Source: Pseudomonadota bacterium (lineage in GTDB: Bacteria > Pseudomonadota > Gammaproteobacteria > Burkholderiales > Thiobacillaceae). Taken from it: DNA of 64,000 nucleotides. The notes beneath the pieces were generated by a model that worked only from the letters and a program-made list of their open reading frames with translations, was not told the origin of the DNA and searched no databases. The stretch spans positions 124,001 through 188,000 of the forward strand of contig JAJZPG010000001.1 in NCBI GenBank assembly GCA_021811235.1. The letters run 5' to 3'. Made by a program: the position numbers and the translations under genes. Positions 52,052 through 63,686 of the stretch are shown one piece after another. Position 1 is the stretch's first letter. The number at the start of each line of letters is the position of its first letter.

Positions 52052-52636
52052 TTAGGCGAAATTCGCCTCAGCAAACTTCCAGTTCACCAGCTTGTCGAGG
52101 AAGGTCTCGACGAACTTGGGACGCAGGTTGCGATAGTCGATGTAGTAGGCGTGCTCCCACACATCCACGCACAGCAGCGCCTTGTCGCCGGTGGTCAGCG
52201 GGGTGCCGGCGGCGCCCATGTTGACGATGTCGACCGAGCCGTCGGCCTTTTTCACCAGCCAGGTCCAGCCGGAACCGAAGTTGCCCACGGCGCTGGTCTG
52301 GAAGGCTTTCTTGAATTCATCGTAGCTGCCCCACTTCTTGTTGATGGCGTCGGCCAGCGCGCCGGACGGGGCGCCGCCGCCGTTGGGGGTCAGGCAGTTC
52401 CAGAAGAAGGTGTGGTTCCACACCTGGGCGGCGTTGTTGTAGATGCCGCCGGCGGGTGCGCTCTTGACGATGTCCTCGAGCGACTTGCTTTCGAAGTCGG
52501 TGCCCTTGATCAGGTTGTTGAGGTTGGTGACGTAGGCCTGGTGGTGCTTGGCGTAGTGGTATTCGAAGGTTTCCTTGGACATGTGCGGCGCGAGCGCGTC
52601 CATGGCGAAGGGCAGTGCGGGCAAAGTGTGTTCCAT
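52052..52636 (-). CDS. sodB: Iron superoxide dismutase SodB
   Basis: 194 residues converting superoxide to peroxide and oxygen. Metal ligands sit in YHYAKHHQAYV, NHTFFWNCL and DVWEHAYYIDY. The active-site glutamine precedes the second His (NNAAQVWNHTFFW), typical of the Fe enzyme, as is SAVGNFGSGWTWLV. No signal peptide, so cytoplasmic. AGGAGAG precedes ATG 52636. Confidence 0.95.
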   Translation of the reverse strand: MEHTLPALPFAMDALAPHMSKETFEYHYAKHHQAYVTNLNNLIKGTDFESKSLEDIVKSAPAGGIYNNAAQVWNHTFFWNCLTPNGGGAPSGALADAINKKWGSYDEFKKAFQTSAVGNFGSGWTWLVKKADGSVDIVNMGAAGTPLTTGDKALLCVDVWEHAYYIDYRNLRPKFVETFLDKLVNWKFAEANFA

Positions 52637-52772
52637 AACTCTCTCCTGATATTGAACAAACGATAAATGATAGTGCCTTGACCGGGCATTGCAGATGCCG
52701 CAACGCCAACAGGGTTTCCGCCGCTGGAAAGAAAAAGGGCCGGTATGACCCGACCCTGATTCTTTGATTTAT

Positions 52773-52849
52773 TGGTCGGGGCGAGAAGATTCGAACTTCC
52801 GACCCCCTGCACCCCATGCAGGTGCGCTACCAGGCTGCGCTACGCCCCG
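52773..52849 (-). tRNA. tRNA-Pro (anticodon GGG)
   Basis: 77 bases including an encoded CCA. Acceptor stem CGGGGCG/CGCCCCG with discriminator A, D arm GCGC-AGCCTGGTA-GCGC, anticodon stem CCTGC/GCAGG around the loop ATGGGGT giving GGG, and T arm GGAAG-TTCGAAT-CTTCT. It reads proline codon CCC. It follows the pheST-ihfA-merR genes, a conserved position in proteobacteria. Confidence 0.96.
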
Positions 52850-52896
52850 ACGAAGCCCGAGATTCTATCAGAGGAGCTGCGCCTGGCGGAAGCCCT

Positions 52897-53166
52897 TTAG
52901 GGTCTGTTCACACTATTTTTACGCCTGCGGCGAGGTCGATTCGGGATGCAGCCCGCGAAGCAGGGTGCGCCGCTGTGCGGGCACAGCAAGCGGACTGCGA
53001 CAAAGGGATGCGCCCGAATCGACCCGCCCCTCCGGGTTGGCGCGAGAAAGCACGTCTGCGGCGTTGCGCCGCTTGGCAAGGGGTGACCCTTCTCAGCGCG
53101 ACGCGTCTTGCATCCATCGCTTTCTCGCGCCAACGCAGGCGCAAAAATAGTGTGAACAGACCCTAA
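52897..53166. mobile_element. 270-bp MITE-like element with 33-bp terminal inverted repeats and two nested hairpins
   Basis: The left end 52897-52929 (TTAGGGTCTGTTCACACTAT...) and right end 53134-53166 are inverted copies over 33 bp with one mismatch. Inside are two further perfect inverted repeats: GGTCGATTCGGG/CCCGAATCGACC (52934-52945 and 53013-53024), and a 15-bp pair at 53037-53051 and 53119-53133 (TTGGCGCGAGAAAGC) whose right arm abuts the right terminal repeat. The whole folds as a three-way cruciform. No transposase is encoded; frames inside are chance. It lies between tRNA-Pro and merR, and the merR stop codon falls in its right repeat. Confidence 0.8.
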
Positions 53167-53531
53167 CCCAATATTTTCAGAATCGCGGAGATTTCGCTAC
53201 GCAGTCTGCCCACGTCCAGTGCCGACGTGGCGGCGGCTGCGGGCACGGCTTCCGGGCAGGCCTCAGCATCGTGCTCGAGGCGCTGGCGCGCACCGCTGAT
53301 GGTGAAGCCCTCTTCGTACAGCAGCTCGCGGATACGGCGGATCAGCAGCACCTCGTGATGCTGATAATAGCGGCGGTTGCCGCGCCGCTTGACCGGGCGC
53401 AGCTGGGTGAATTCCTGTTCCCAGTAGCGCAGCACGTGCGGCTTGACCGCGCACAGCTCCGACACTTCACCGATGGTGAAATAGCGCTTGGCCGGAATCG
53501 GCGGCAGGTCACTCCGGGCTGGGCGTTCCAA
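53163..53531 (-). CDS. MerR family transcriptional regulator downstream of ihfA (122 aa)
   Basis: N-terminal MerR winged helix: [40 protein letters not shown], then [20 protein letters not shown]. It is the short MerR protein conserved after ihfA in many proteobacteria. It begins at TTG 53531, overlapping ihfA by 23 bases. The last codons run into the right terminal repeat of the adjacent MITE-like element, which supplies the TAG stop, so the natural C-terminus may have been replaced by a few residues. The effector is unknown. Confidence 0.87.
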   Translation of the reverse strand: MERPARSDLPPIPAKRYFTIGEVSELCAVKPHVLRYWEQEFTQLRPVKRRGNRRYYQHHEVLLIRRIRELLYEEGFTISGARQRLEHDAEACPEAVPAAAATSALDVGRLRSEISAILKILG

Positions 53532-53820
53532 TTTGGGCGCCTTCGACCTGCGACTTGAGTTTCTGGCTGGCGTGGAAGGTCACCACGCGGCGCGCGGAGA
53601 TCGGCATTTCCTCGCCGGTCTTGGGATTGCGGCCGGGGCGCTGCGGCTTTTCACGGCACTGGAAATTGCCGAAGCCGGACAGCTTGACGATGTCGCCCTT
53701 TTCGAGGGCCGCACGAATTTCATCGAAGAACGACTCGACGACGTCCTTGGCTTCGCGCTTGTTCAAACCCACTTTTTCGAACAGCAGTTCGGCCAGATCA
53801 GCTTTGGTCAGGGTGGTCAT
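53509..53820 (-). CDS. ihfA: Integration host factor alpha subunit IhfA
   Basis: 103 residues with the HU/IHF fold: [40 protein letters not shown] and the DNA-arm [18 protein letters not shown] containing the intercalating proline. It pairs with IhfB to bend DNA. It starts 35 bases after the pheT stop, the standard pheST-ihfA order. IHF commonly assists sigma-54 promoters, of which one is predicted here at 34517. Confidence 0.95.
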   Translation of the reverse strand: MTTLTKADLAELLFEKVGLNKREAKDVVESFFDEIRAALEKGDIVKLSGFGNFQCREKPQRPGRNPKTGEEMPISARRVVTFHASQKLKSQVEGAQIGTPSPE

Positions 53821-53855
53821 GGTCGTATTGGCAGGATGAGTGGTGAAAATCAGGA

Positions 53856-56201
53856 TCAAACACGCAAGCTGGCGTTGCACTGACGAAGCGCGGCATCGAC
53901 CAGTCTCTGCACTGCATCTTCCACTTCCTGATCCGTCAATGTGCGTTCAGTATCTTGCATAACTACCCGGATTGCAAGGCTTTTTTGACTTTCAGGCACG
54001 CCCTTCCCGCGGTAGTCGTCGAATACGTCGATCGCCCGCACCTGCGCCGGGGCCGCCGCCCGCAAGGTTTCCAGCAGCTCGCCCACGGGCGTATGCGCAT
54101 CCAGCACGAAGGCGAGGTCGCGCCGCACCTGCGGGAAGCGCGACAGCCCGCCATGGCGCGGCAAGGCACGCTGCGCCAGCGCGCCGCTGTCGAGTTCGAA
54201 CAACACCGGCGCGGCCGGCAGGTCGAACGCCTGCACCAGGCGCGGATGCAGGGCGCCGAGCCAGCCGATGGCCCGGCCGCCGGCCCAGAGTTCGGCGCAC
54301 TGCCCGGGATGCAGGGCGGGATGCGCCCCGCGGCGGGCGTCGAGCGCCTGCCCGAACACGCGCTCGAGGTCGCCCTTGAGGTCGAAGAAATCGACGCGCC
54401 GCGCCGCTGCGCTCCACTGCTCCGGCAGGGCATCGCCATAGGCCAGTCCGCCCAGCTTCATCGGCTGCGCGTCGAGCGAGGCGTAGACCCTGCCCAGTTC
54501 GAAGATGCGCACACGATCCTGCTGGCGGTTGAGATTGTGGCGCAGCGTCTCGATCAGGCCGCCCCACAGCGTAGTGCGCATCGCCGACAGCTGGCTGGCG
54601 ATGGGATTGGCGAGCGGCAGCGGGCGGGCGTCCGGATCGAGCGCGGTTTCCCACGCCGGATCAACGAAGCTGTAGGTGACGACTTCCTGGTAATCCAGCC
54701 CGACCAGCATCTGCCGCAGCGCGTCGTCGGCCAGCACTCGCTCGTCCTGCGGCAGCATGCGCGACGGCGCCGCCGGCGGCTGCGCCGGGATGTTGTCGTA
54801 GCCGAACAGGCGCACCGCCTCTTCGATCAGATCCTCCTCGATCGCGAGGTCGAAGCGGAAGCTCGGTGGCGTGACGACCAGGCTGTCGTCGCGGCGTTCG
54901 ACCGCAGCACCCAGCGCAGCGAGGCCGCGCGTCACCTGGTCGGTGTCGAGTTCGATGCCGGCCACACGCTGCAGGCGCGCCAGCCGCAGGGTGATCGGCT
55001 CGCGCGACGGCAAGGCCGCCACGGCTTCGGTGACGGGGCCAGGCTGGCCGCCGCAAATGTCGATGAGCAGCTGGGTGGCGCGTTCCATCGCCTGGCGGGT
55101 GGCGCCGAAGTCGACGCCGCGCTCGAAGCGGTGCGACGAATCGGTCGACAGGCCCAGTCGTCGCGCACGCCCGGCGATCGCCGCCGGTGCGAAGAACGCG
55201 GCTTCCAGCATGACGTCGACGGTGAAACGCTCCACGCTGGTCGGCTGCCCGCCCATGATGCCGGCGAGCGCGACCGGCCCGCTGGCGTCGGCGATCACCA
55301 GCATGTCTGGCGCAAGCTCGGCGGTCTGGCCGTTGAGCAGCTCGAGCTTTTCCCCTGCACGCGCCAGGCGCACTTCGATGCCGCCGACGAGGCGCGACAA
55401 TGCGAACGCGTGCATCGGCTGGCCCAGTTCGAGCAGCACGTAGTTGGTGATGTCGACCGGCGCCAGCAGCGGACGGATGCCGCTGCGCTCCAGCCGCTCG
55501 GCCATCCAGCGCGGCGTCGGCGCCTGCGCGTCGATTCCGCGCACCACCCGCGCCAGATAGCGCGGGCAGGCGTCCGCCGCGGATACCTGCACCGGAATGG
55601 CGTCGTCGATGCGCGGGGCGACCTCGACGGCCTGCGGCAGGTGGACCTGGGCGCCGGTAATCGCGCCAATCTCGCGCGCCAGCCCCTGCATCGACAGGCA
55701 ATCGGCGCGGTTGGGCGTGAGCTTCAGGGTAATCAGCGTGTCGTCGAGATTGAGCCAGGAGCGGAAATCCTCGCCCACCGGGGCGTCGCCGGGCAGCACC
55801 ATGAGGCCGTCGGCCGCGCCTTCCAGACCGAGCTCCTTGGTCGAGCACAGCATGCCGAAGGACTCGACGCCGCGCACCTTGGCGACCTTGATCTCGACGC
55901 CGGGCAGCTTCGCCCCGGGGCGCGCGCACGGCACCTTGAGGCCGGCCGCCGCATTCGGCGCGCCGCACACGATGGTGACCGGCGCGGCTTCGCCGACATC
56001 GACCTGGCACACGCGCAGGCGATCGGCGTCGGGGTGTTTTTCCGCCGACAGGATTTCGGCCACGACCACGTTGTTGAACGGCGGCGCGGCCGGAGTCAGC
56101 GCCTCCACTTCGAGACCCGCCATGGTCACGGCGTGGGCCAGCTGGGCGGTATCGAGCGCAGGGTTCACCAGGCTGCGCAACCAGGCTTCGGAAAATTGCA
56201 T
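53856..56201 (-). CDS. pheT: Phenylalanine-tRNA ligase beta subunit PheT
   Basis: 781 residues, full length. The N-terminal EMAP-II-like tRNA-binding domain ([20 protein letters not shown]), B3/B4 editing domain, B5 domain and C-terminal anticodon-binding FDX-ACB domain ([20 protein letters not shown]) are all visible. It forms the alpha2-beta2 enzyme with PheS, 15 bases upstream on the same strand. Bases 56202-56216 separate them. Confidence 0.96.
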   Translation of the reverse strand: MQFSEAWLRSLVNPALDTAQLAHAVTMAGLEVEALTPAAPPFNNVVVAEILSAEKHPDADRLRVCQVDVGEAAPVTIVCGAPNAAAGLKVPCARPGAKLPGVEIKVAKVRGVESFGMLCSTKELGLEGAADGLMVLPGDAPVGEDFRSWLNLDDTLITLKLTPNRADCLSMQGLAREIGAITGAQVHLPQAVEVAPRIDDAIPVQVSAADACPRYLARVVRGIDAQAPTPRWMAERLERSGIRPLLAPVDITNYVLLELGQPMHAFALSRLVGGIEVRLARAGEKLELLNGQTAELAPDMLVIADASGPVALAGIMGGQPTSVERFTVDVMLEAAFFAPAAIAGRARRLGLSTDSSHRFERGVDFGATRQAMERATQLLIDICGGQPGPVTEAVAALPSREPITLRLARLQRVAGIELDTDQVTRGLAALGAAVERRDDSLVVTPPSFRFDLAIEEDLIEEAVRLFGYDNIPAQPPAAPSRMLPQDERVLADDALRQMLVGLDYQEVVTYSFVDPAWETALDPDARPLPLANPIASQLSAMRTTLWGGLIETLRHNLNRQQDRVRIFELGRVYASLDAQPMKLGGLAYGDALPEQWSAAARRVDFFDLKGDLERVFGQALDARRGAHPALHPGQCAELWAGGRAIGWLGALHPRLVQAFDLPAAPVLFELDSGALAQRALPRHGGLSRFPQVRRDLAFVLDAHTPVGELLETLRAAAPAQVRAIDVFDDYRGKGVPESQKSLAIRVVMQDTERTLTDQEVEDAVQRLVDAALRQCNASLRV

Positions 56202-56216
56202 GATCAGTGCGCTCTA

Positions 56217-57290
<1,074 letters not shown>

Positions 57291-57351
57291 TCAAAATCCT
57301 GTGCGTTTCGTGCGTGTGCTTCGTGGACAAAAGTTTCAAGTCAGCACCAAC

Positions 57352-57374
57352 AAAAAAAGGCCTTGCGGCCTTTT
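57352..57374 (-). terminator. Terminator/attenuator between rplT and pheS
   Basis: On the minus strand AAAAGGCC-GCAA-GGCCTTTT (57374-57355) is an 8-bp stem with a GCAA tetraloop followed by three more T. It lies 20 bases past the rplT stop (57394) and about 120 bases before the pheS start. It ends the thrS-infC-rpmI-rplT transcript or attenuates pheST. Confidence 0.8.
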
Positions 57375-57393
57375 CTTGTTGCTTCGGTGTTGC

Positions 57394-57753
57394 TTACGCA
57401 GCGAGCTTGGCCTTGACCTGATCGACGATCTTGGCAAAGGCGTCCTTGTCGAAGATCGCGATGTCGGACAACACCTTGCGGTCGATCCCGATTTCGGCGC
57501 GCGACAGACCGTTCATGAACACGCTGTAGGTCAGGCCGTGCTGACGGGCTGCCGCGTTGATACGGGCAATCCACAGGGCGCGGAACTGGCGCTTGCGCTG
57601 ACGGCGGTCGCGGTAGGCATACTGCCCCGCCTTCATCACCGCTTCGTTGGCGACGCGGAATACGTTCTTGCGACGGCCGCGATAGCCTTTGGCGGCATCG
57701 AGGATTTTCTTGTGGCTGGCACGGGCGGTTACGCCCCGTTTGACGCGTGGCAT
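57394..57753 (-). CDS. rplT: 50S ribosomal protein L20
   Basis: 119 residues; [40 protein letters not shown] and [20 protein letters not shown] are the expected L20 sequences. Binds 23S rRNA early in assembly; in E. coli it represses its own operon. 12 bases after rpmI. Confidence 0.98.
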   Translation of the reverse strand: MPRVKRGVTARASHKKILDAAKGYRGRRKNVFRVANEAVMKAGQYAYRDRRQRKRQFRALWIARINAAARQHGLTYSVFMNGLSRAEIGIDRKVLSDIAIFDKDAFAKIVDQVKAKLAA

Positions 57754-57765
57754 GCTTTCTCTCCT

Positions 57766-57963
57766 TTATGCGTAGGGCAACATGCGTGCAACCGCTTTGT
57801 GGTTGCTGGCGTTGACGGTTTCCATCCCGCGCAGCTGGCGCTTACGCTTGGTGCTCTTCTTGGTGAGAATGTGACGCATGAACGCGTGCGAGCGCTTGAA
57901 CCCGCCGCCGCCCAACGCGCGGAACCGCTTGGCGGCGCCGCTCTTGCTCTTCATCTTAGGCAT
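57766..57963 (-). CDS. rpmI: 50S ribosomal protein L35
   Basis: 65 residues, [20 protein letters not shown] with [20 protein letters not shown], a typical basic L35. Between infC and rplT in the conserved order, with a 121-base gap from infC. Confidence 0.98.
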   Translation of the reverse strand: MPKMKSKSGAAKRFRALGGGGFKRSHAFMRHILTKKSTKRKRQLRGMETVNASNHKAVARMLPYA

Positions 57964-58084
57964 GATGCTTCCTTTTATTTCATGCGGTCAGGTGACCCCG
58001 CGACGCGGAATGCTTCACCAACCCGACTGCACGTATGGTGGCGTTTTTACCCTCTCGGGCTGAGAAACGCCGGTCTCGTAAGAC

Positions 58085-58609
<525 letters not shown>

Positions 58610-58670
58610 GAGCCGTTCTCCAAATCAAAACCCGGCGCCGAACGCCAAGGCAAAAAGGGTCAAACAATAA

Positions 58671-58703
58671 ACAAAGAAGGCGCGGGAGCCATCCCGACGC
58701 CTT
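58671..58703 (-). terminator. Attenuator-like hairpin between thrS and infC
   Basis: On the minus strand AAGGCG pairs with CGCCTT and CGGGA with TCCCG around TGGC, with one bulged T, then CTTTGTTTATTGTTT. It lies 13 bases past the thrS stop and about 65 bases before infC. It probably reduces thrS read-through and allows separate control of infC. Confidence 0.65.
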
Positions 58704-58715
58704 GTTTGACCGCGC

Positions 58716-60629
58716 TTACTGGCGCGCCAGCGTTTCCGCTTTCAGGCGCGCAATGAAGTCTTCCAAACCGAGCTGCCCCAGGTCCTGGTTGCCGCGGGCA
58801 CGGACGGCGACCACACCGGTCTCCATTTCCTTGTCGCCGACGACCACCTGATAAGGCAGCTTCTGCAAGCTATGTTCCCGAATTTTATAGGTAATTTTAT
58901 TATTACTCAAGTCCGCCGCCGCCCGGATGCCGGCCGCGCGCAGCGCCTGGGTGACCTGCTGCGCATAGCCCTCCTGGCGCTCGCTGATGTTCATCACCAT
59001 CACCTGCACCGGCGCCAGCCACAACGGGAAGTTGCCGGCATGGTGCTCGATCAGGATGCCGATGAAGCGCTCCATCGAGCCGAGGATGGCGCGATGCAGC
59101 ATCACCGGGATCTTGCGGCTGTTGTCCTCGGCGACGAATTCGGCGCCGAGGCGCACCGGCAGGTTGAAATCGAGCTGGATGGTGCCGCATTGCCACAGGC
59201 GACCGAGCGTGTCCTTCAGCGTGAACTCGATCTTGGGGCCGTAGAACGCGCCCTCGCCCGGCTGCAGGTCGAACGCGAGGCCGTTCTTCTCCAGCGCCGC
59301 AGCCAGCGCCGCTTCGGCCTTGTCCCAGCTCTCGTCCGAGCCGACCCGCTTCTCCGGCCGGGTCGACAGCTTGACCAGCACGTCGTGGAAACCGAAGTCC
59401 GCGTAGACCTTCTGCAGCATGACGATGAAGTCTGCGACTTCCTGCTCGACCTGCTCCTCCATGCAGAAGATGTGGGCGTCGTCCTGGGTGAAGCCGCGCA
59501 CCCGCATGATGCCGTGCAGCGCGCCCGACGGCTCGTTGCGGTGGCAGGAGCCGAACTCGGCGAGGCGCAGCGGCAAGTCGCGGTAGGAATGCAGGCCGCT
59601 ATTGAATATCTGCACGTGGCCCGGGCAGTTCATCGGCTTCACCGCATAGTCGCGATTCTCCGACGCGGTGGTGAACATGTTGTCGCGGTAGTTCTCCCAG
59701 TGGCCGGATTTTTCCCACAGCGTGCGGTCCATCACCGCCGGGGTGCGCACCTCTTGGTAGCCGTAGTCGACGAACTTCTGCCGCATGTACTGCTCGATCT
59801 GCTGCCACACGATCCAGCCCTTGGGATGCCAGAACACCATGCCCGGCGCCTCGTCCTGCATGTGCAGCAGGTCGAGTTGCTTCGCCAGCCGGCGGTGGTC
59901 GCGCTTCTCCGCCTCCTCCAGGCGATGGAGGTAGGCCTCGAGGTCTTCCTTTTTCGCCCAGGCGGTGCCGTAGATGCGCTGCAGCATCGCGTTCTTCGAG
60001 TCGCCGCGCCAGTAGGCGCCGGCGAGCTTCATCAGCTTGAACGCGCGCGGCAGCTTGCCGGTGGACGGCAGGTGAGGGCCGCGGCAGACGTCGAACCACT
60101 CGCCCTGGCGGTAGATCGAGAGCTCCTCGCCCTTGGGGATCACCTCGTCGATGATCTGCACTTTGTAGGTTTCACCCAGTTCGGCGAACACCTTCATGGC
60201 CTCCTCACGCGACCAGACCTCGCGCTGGATCGGCAGGTCGCGCTTGACGATCTCGTCCATGCGCTTCTCGATCTTTTCCAGGTCTTCCGGCGTGAAGGGC
60301 GTGTCGCGCGCGAAGTCGTAGTAGAAGCCGTCCTCGATCGCCGGGCCGATGGTCACCTGGGTGCCCGGATACAGTTCCTGCACCGCCTGCGCCATGACGT
60401 GCGCGGCGTCGTGGCGGATGAGATCCAGCGCCTCGGCATCCTTGGCGGTGACGATGGCGAGCGCCGCATCGCGGTCGATCAGGTGGCTGGTGTCGACCAG
60501 CCTGCCGTCGACCTTGCCGGCGAGCGCCGCCTTGGCAAGGCCGGCGCCGATGGACGCTGCGACCTGGGCGACCGTGACCGGCCCATCGAACTGGCGGGCC
60601 GAACCATCGGGAAGCGTGACATTGACCAT
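58716..60629 (-). CDS. thrS: Threonine-tRNA ligase ThrS
   Basis: 637 residues: TGS domain 1-60, editing domain with HxxxH ([14 protein letters not shown]), class II core with the Zn ligand Cys in [12 protein letters not shown] and [19 protein letters not shown], and anticodon-binding C-terminal domain ([20 protein letters not shown]). First gene of the thrS-infC-rpmI-rplT block. A terminator-like hairpin lies 23 bases before its ATG. Confidence 0.97.
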   Translation of the reverse strand: MVNVTLPDGSARQFDGPVTVAQVAASIGAGLAKAALAGKVDGRLVDTSHLIDRDAALAIVTAKDAEALDLIRHDAAHVMAQAVQELYPGTQVTIGPAIEDGFYYDFARDTPFTPEDLEKIEKRMDEIVKRDLPIQREVWSREEAMKVFAELGETYKVQIIDEVIPKGEELSIYRQGEWFDVCRGPHLPSTGKLPRAFKLMKLAGAYWRGDSKNAMLQRIYGTAWAKKEDLEAYLHRLEEAEKRDHRRLAKQLDLLHMQDEAPGMVFWHPKGWIVWQQIEQYMRQKFVDYGYQEVRTPAVMDRTLWEKSGHWENYRDNMFTTASENRDYAVKPMNCPGHVQIFNSGLHSYRDLPLRLAEFGSCHRNEPSGALHGIMRVRGFTQDDAHIFCMEEQVEQEVADFIVMLQKVYADFGFHDVLVKLSTRPEKRVGSDESWDKAEAALAAALEKNGLAFDLQPGEGAFYGPKIEFTLKDTLGRLWQCGTIQLDFNLPVRLGAEFVAEDNSRKIPVMLHRAILGSMERFIGILIEHHAGNFPLWLAPVQVMVMNISERQEGYAQQVTQALRAAGIRAAADLSNNKITYKIREHSLQKLPYQVVVGDKEMETGVVAVRARGNQDLGQLGLEDFIARLKAETLARQ

Positions 60630-60651
60630 TTTTCTTCAGACTCCGGAAACG

Positions 60652-60678
60652 AAAAAAGCGCGGACCGGCCGCGCTTTT
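60652..60678 (-). terminator. Terminator in the thrS leader, after tRNA-Val
   Basis: On the minus strand AAAAGCGCGG-CCGGT-CCGCGCTTTT is a perfect 10-bp stem followed by two further T. It lies between tRNA-Val (130 bases upstream) and the thrS ATG (23 bases downstream). It either ends the tRNA transcript or serves as a thrS attenuator. No antiterminator pairing was evident by eye. Confidence 0.75.
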
Positions 60679-60808
60679 CGGGTACTGCTTTTTCAAAGGT
60701 TGCAGATTGTCTGCGAACAGCTGTGCGCCGGGGTTTATCCTGTGACAGCCAAGCTAGTTCGCGGTGACATTTCGCAACCTCCAGAGGTCATCCCGACCCG
60801 ATGAATAT

Positions 60809-60885
60809 TGGTAGGCGCGATTGGACTCGAACCAACGACCCCCACCATGTCAAGGTGGTGCTCTAACCAGCTGAGCTACGCGCCT
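60809..60885 (-). tRNA. tRNA-Val (anticodon GAC)
   Basis: 77 bases with encoded CCA. Acceptor AGGCGCG/CGCGCCT, D arm GCTC-AGCTGGTTA-GAGC, anticodon stem CCACC/GGTGG around TTGACAT giving GAC, T arm GTTGG-TTCGAGT-CCAAT. Reads GUC and GUU valine codons. Located just upstream of thrS. Confidence 0.96.
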
Positions 60886-60967
60886 AATGCGGGGCGCATC
60901 ATAACCGAAACGGCGTGCGCGTGTCGAGAGGAAAACCCGTCATTCCGGATATTTCGCCGGCCCGCCT

Positions 60968-62437
60968 TCAGTCCACCATCACGCAGCGCTGGCCCGCCCA
61001 AGTGCGCAAGCGCTCGAAATCTTCCGCACGGATCACGGAAAGCGGGCGTGTCTGGCCCAGTTCGCGCTCGATATGCACATGCGTCAGCGCCTTGCCTTCT
61101 GCCAGGGCGGCATACTGCGACGCCACGATGGCCTGTTCGATTTCCGCGCCCGAATAGCCTTCGCTGAGTTCAACCAGGCGCGCCACTCCGAATCCAGCCG
61201 GGTCGAGACCGCGTTTCTTGAGATGCAGGCCGAAAATGATTTCGCGTACCGACGCGGCCGGCAGATCAACGAAAAAGAGTTCGTCGAAACGTCCCTTGCG
61301 CAGCAATTCCGGCGGCAGCCGGCTGATGTCGTTGGCGGTGGCGACGACGAACACCGGGTTATCGCGCTCGCTCATCCAGGTCAGCAAGGTACCCAGGATG
61401 CGCTGCGAGACCCCGTCGTCGGCCTCCCCCGCCGAGATCCCTTTTTCGATTTCGTCCATCCACAGCAGGCACGGCGCCATGCGTGACGCTTCGTTCAATG
61501 CCTGCCGGAGATTCTTTTCGGTTTCGCCGATGTACTTGTTGTAGAGGCCGGCGAAATCCAGCCGCAACAGGGGCACTTTCCAGCTTCCCGCCACCGCCTT
61601 GGCAACCAGGCTTTTACCCGCCCCCTGCACGCCGAGCAGGAGAATCCCCTTGGGAAGCGGCAGACCTGGCGCAAGCGCGGGGTTCTGGAAGACGGCCTGC
61701 CGCTGGCCGACCCAGGTCTTGAGGCGCGCGAATCCACCCACATCGTCCAGCGTGACGTCGGGCAATTCCATTTCCAGGGCAGTCGCTTGCTGATCCTGCT
61801 TGAATCGCGCAATGCGTTTGACATCGCCCAGATTGAGTTCGCCATCCCCATTGATCGCCTGTCGAATCAGGCGCTGCGCCTCGTCTTCGCCCAGGCCGGC
61901 AAGCTGATGCACCAGCAGCGGCAGGATGTCACGATCAATATGCAGGCTGCGCCGCGTATCACGCTGCCATCGGTCCAACTCCTCTTTCAGCAGCGTACGC
62001 ACGCGATCCGCCGAGATGCCCGGCATGGCCAGCCGCGCCGACATGCGGGCCAGTTCCGGCGGCAGATCGAGCGCGGGACTCACGAACAGCAGGGTGCGGT
62101 CGCGCCGGTAATGATCGAAGGCGATCTCGCGCACCAGGCGCACATTCAGCGGATGGGTGAAAAACGGATGTGCATCCAGAAACACGTACAGGCCGTTCTG
62201 CGCCGTGGTATCGACATGCTTCAGCGCATCGGTGAAGTCGCTGGTGTTGTACACCGCGCTCGTTTCGGTGCTGCGCTTGAGCCCATCCGCGAGGCTCCAG
62301 ACAAATAGCGGAACATCGCGTGCCCTGCAGACTTCCCCCACGCGCGCGAGAAGGCGCGATTCCTCGTGGGTCTCACTGATCAGAATCGGGAAGCGCGCAT
62401 CGAGCAGCGTGTTGAGATCGTTACTGAATTCCGGCAT
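60968..62437 (-). CDS. Ycf46-like AAA+ ATPase (489 aa)
   Basis: Residues 1-220 form a helical/alpha-beta N-terminal domain (NTLLDARFPILISETHEESR). Residues 230-480 are one AAA+ module with Walker A GVQGAGKSLVAKAVAG, Walker B CLLWMDEIEKG, sensor 1 FVVATANDISRLP and arginine finger region LRKGRFDELFFVDLP. It resembles Ycf46, a stand-alone AAA ATPase of cyanobacteria and many proteobacteria with no settled function. Soluble. Upstream of tRNA-Val on the same strand. Confidence 0.85.
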   Translation of the reverse strand: MPEFSNDLNTLLDARFPILISETHEESRLLARVGEVCRARDVPLFVWSLADGLKRSTETSAVYNTSDFTDALKHVDTTAQNGLYVFLDAHPFFTHPLNVRLVREIAFDHYRRDRTLLFVSPALDLPPELARMSARLAMPGISADRVRTLLKEELDRWQRDTRRSLHIDRDILPLLVHQLAGLGEDEAQRLIRQAINGDGELNLGDVKRIARFKQDQQATALEMELPDVTLDDVGGFARLKTWVGQRQAVFQNPALAPGLPLPKGILLLGVQGAGKSLVAKAVAGSWKVPLLRLDFAGLYNKYIGETEKNLRQALNEASRMAPCLLWMDEIEKGISAGEADDGVSQRILGTLLTWMSERDNPVFVVATANDISRLPPELLRKGRFDELFFVDLPAASVREIIFGLHLKKRGLDPAGFGVARLVELSEGYSGAEIEQAIVASQYAALAEGKALTHVHIERELGQTRPLSVIRAEDFERLRTWAGQRCVMVD

Positions 62438-62499
62438 GTCGGGGAACGGTCAGGATCGTACTGGCCAAGAAGGCCGCAAGATTAGCCTGCACACGCACT

Positions 62500-63030
62500 T
62501 CACGCCAGTGGCCAGCGCCGGATGGCCTCGTAGTGAGCGCCGTCGGATTCGGTGACCGACTGCACCAGTACGAACTCGCTGACCGGCCAATGCACCGGGG
62601 CGCACGCAGGCACCTCGCCGCCTTGGGATTTTCGTAGCAGCGTGACATGCGGCACGTGCGGGCGCGGGTCGATGGGAAACCCGGCGGCCTGGAGGGCGGT
62701 ATTCAACGCGCCGACCAGTTCGAGGTGCTGCGGCGGCGTCTGGCTCGCGCCCAACCAGCCGATGCGGTTGTGCCGCCAGTAGCCGGCCTGATCGAGGATC
62801 AGTTCGTATGCGTCGGTCCGGACGGCGTCCGCGCAGGCGGTCAGGGTATCCAACTGCCCGATCGGCGTGCTGCCGAGGAATGCCAGGGTGATGTGCAAGG
62901 TATCCGCGCGCATGCGACGCCCGCCCCAGTGCTGGTGCAGCCATTTGCCGGTGCGGTTGAGGGCGTCGCGGGTGGCGTCGTCGGGCCACAGGGCGAAGAA
63001 CAGCCGCAGCGACTTATTTGAGTTTTCCAT
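62500..63030 (-). CDS. thpR: RNA 2',3'-cyclic phosphodiesterase ThpR (LigT family)
   Basis: 176 residues with the two HxTx motifs of the 2H phosphoesterases, HITL (ADTLHITLAFLGS) and HVTL (RPHVPHVTLLRK), about 80 residues apart. LRLFFALWPDD at the N-terminus is typical. It opens 2',3'-cyclic phosphates on RNA. ATG 63030; GTG 63033 directly precedes it. The AAA+ gene follows after 62 bases. Confidence 0.92.
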   Translation of the reverse strand: MENSNKSLRLFFALWPDDATRDALNRTGKWLHQHWGGRRMRADTLHITLAFLGSTPIGQLDTLTACADAVRTDAYELILDQAGYWRHNRIGWLGASQTPPQHLELVGALNTALQAAGFPIDPRPHVPHVTLLRKSQGGEVPACAPVHWPVSEFVLVQSVTESDGAHYEAIRRWPLA

Positions 63031-63054
63031 CACGCATAATTGGATTCCCGTTCA

Positions 63055-63152
63055 GTCTTAGCCTGTCCGGAGCATGGCGAAGGATATGTCCGAATGGGCA
63101 CAGGGCCACTTCGGCAAGCTCAGGACAGGCTTCGACAAGCTCAGCCCGAACG
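63055..63152. repeat. Dispersed REP-like inverted repeat
   Basis: AGCCTGTCC(G)GAGC(A)T(G)GCGAAG at 63060-63082 is an inverted, 20-of-23 copy of CTTCGGCAAGCTCAGGACAGGCT at 63109-63131. The latter is followed by CTTCGACAAGCTCAGCCCGA, a near repeat of the same unit. I recognise this CTTCGACAAGCTCAG family as an intergenic repeat scattered in many bacterial genomes. It lies between thpR and ispF and may be excision-prone or structural. Confidence 0.7.
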
Positions 63153-63203
63153 GTGACTGAGAGCCTGTCATGACTTACGGAATCTCAAACAGGCTCGCCT
63201 GAT

Positions 63204-63686
63204 TCAGCCACGCCCGATCAGGCACACCGCCTCGGCGGCAATGCCCTCGCCGCGCCCGGTGAACCCGAGCTTCTCGGTCGTGGTCGCCTTGACGTTGACG
63301 CGCTCGACGGCGATGCCGAGGTCGACCGCGATGTTCTCCGTCATCTGCGCGATGTGCGGCGCCATCTTCGGCGCCTGCGCGATGATGGTGGCGTCGACGT
63401 TGCCGGCGGTCCAGCCGCGTTCACGCAGTTGTTCGGCGACGCGGCGCAGCAGGAGACGGCTGTCGATGCCGGCGAAGGCCATGTCGGTGTCGGGAAAATG
63501 CCGGCCGATGTCGCCCAGGCCTGCCGCACCCAACAAGGCATCGCAGATCGCGTGCAGCAGTACGTCGGCGTCGGAGTGCCCGGCGAGCCCCAGGTGATAG
63601 GGAATGACGACGCCGCCGACGATGAGCTTGCGGTTCTCGGCGAAGGCGTGCACGTCGAAGCCGTGGCCCACTCGAATGTCACTCAT
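63204..63686 (-). CDS. ispF: 2-C-methyl-D-erythritol 2,4-cyclodiphosphate synthase IspF
   Basis: 160 residues, the normal length. Metal ligands are in GHGFDVHAF and [20 protein letters not shown]; other motifs are [11 protein letters not shown] and [18 protein letters not shown]. It makes the cyclic diphosphate in the MEP isoprenoid pathway. Its start overlaps ispD by 8 bases. Confidence 0.96.
   Translation of the reverse strand: MSDIRVGHGFDVHAFAENRKLIVGGVVIPYHLGLAGHSDADVLLHAICDALLGAAGLGDIGRHFPDTDMAFAGIDSRLLLRRVAEQLRERGWTAGNVDATIIAQAPKMAPHIAQMTENIAVDLGIAVERVNVKATTTEKLGFTGRGEGIAAEAVCLIGRG

Noticed and set aside
52816..53166. Small frames inside the MITE-like element
   Set aside because: They arise from the inverted repeats on both strands with identical tails at each end and no ribosome sites; such frames are annotated widely but are not credible genes.
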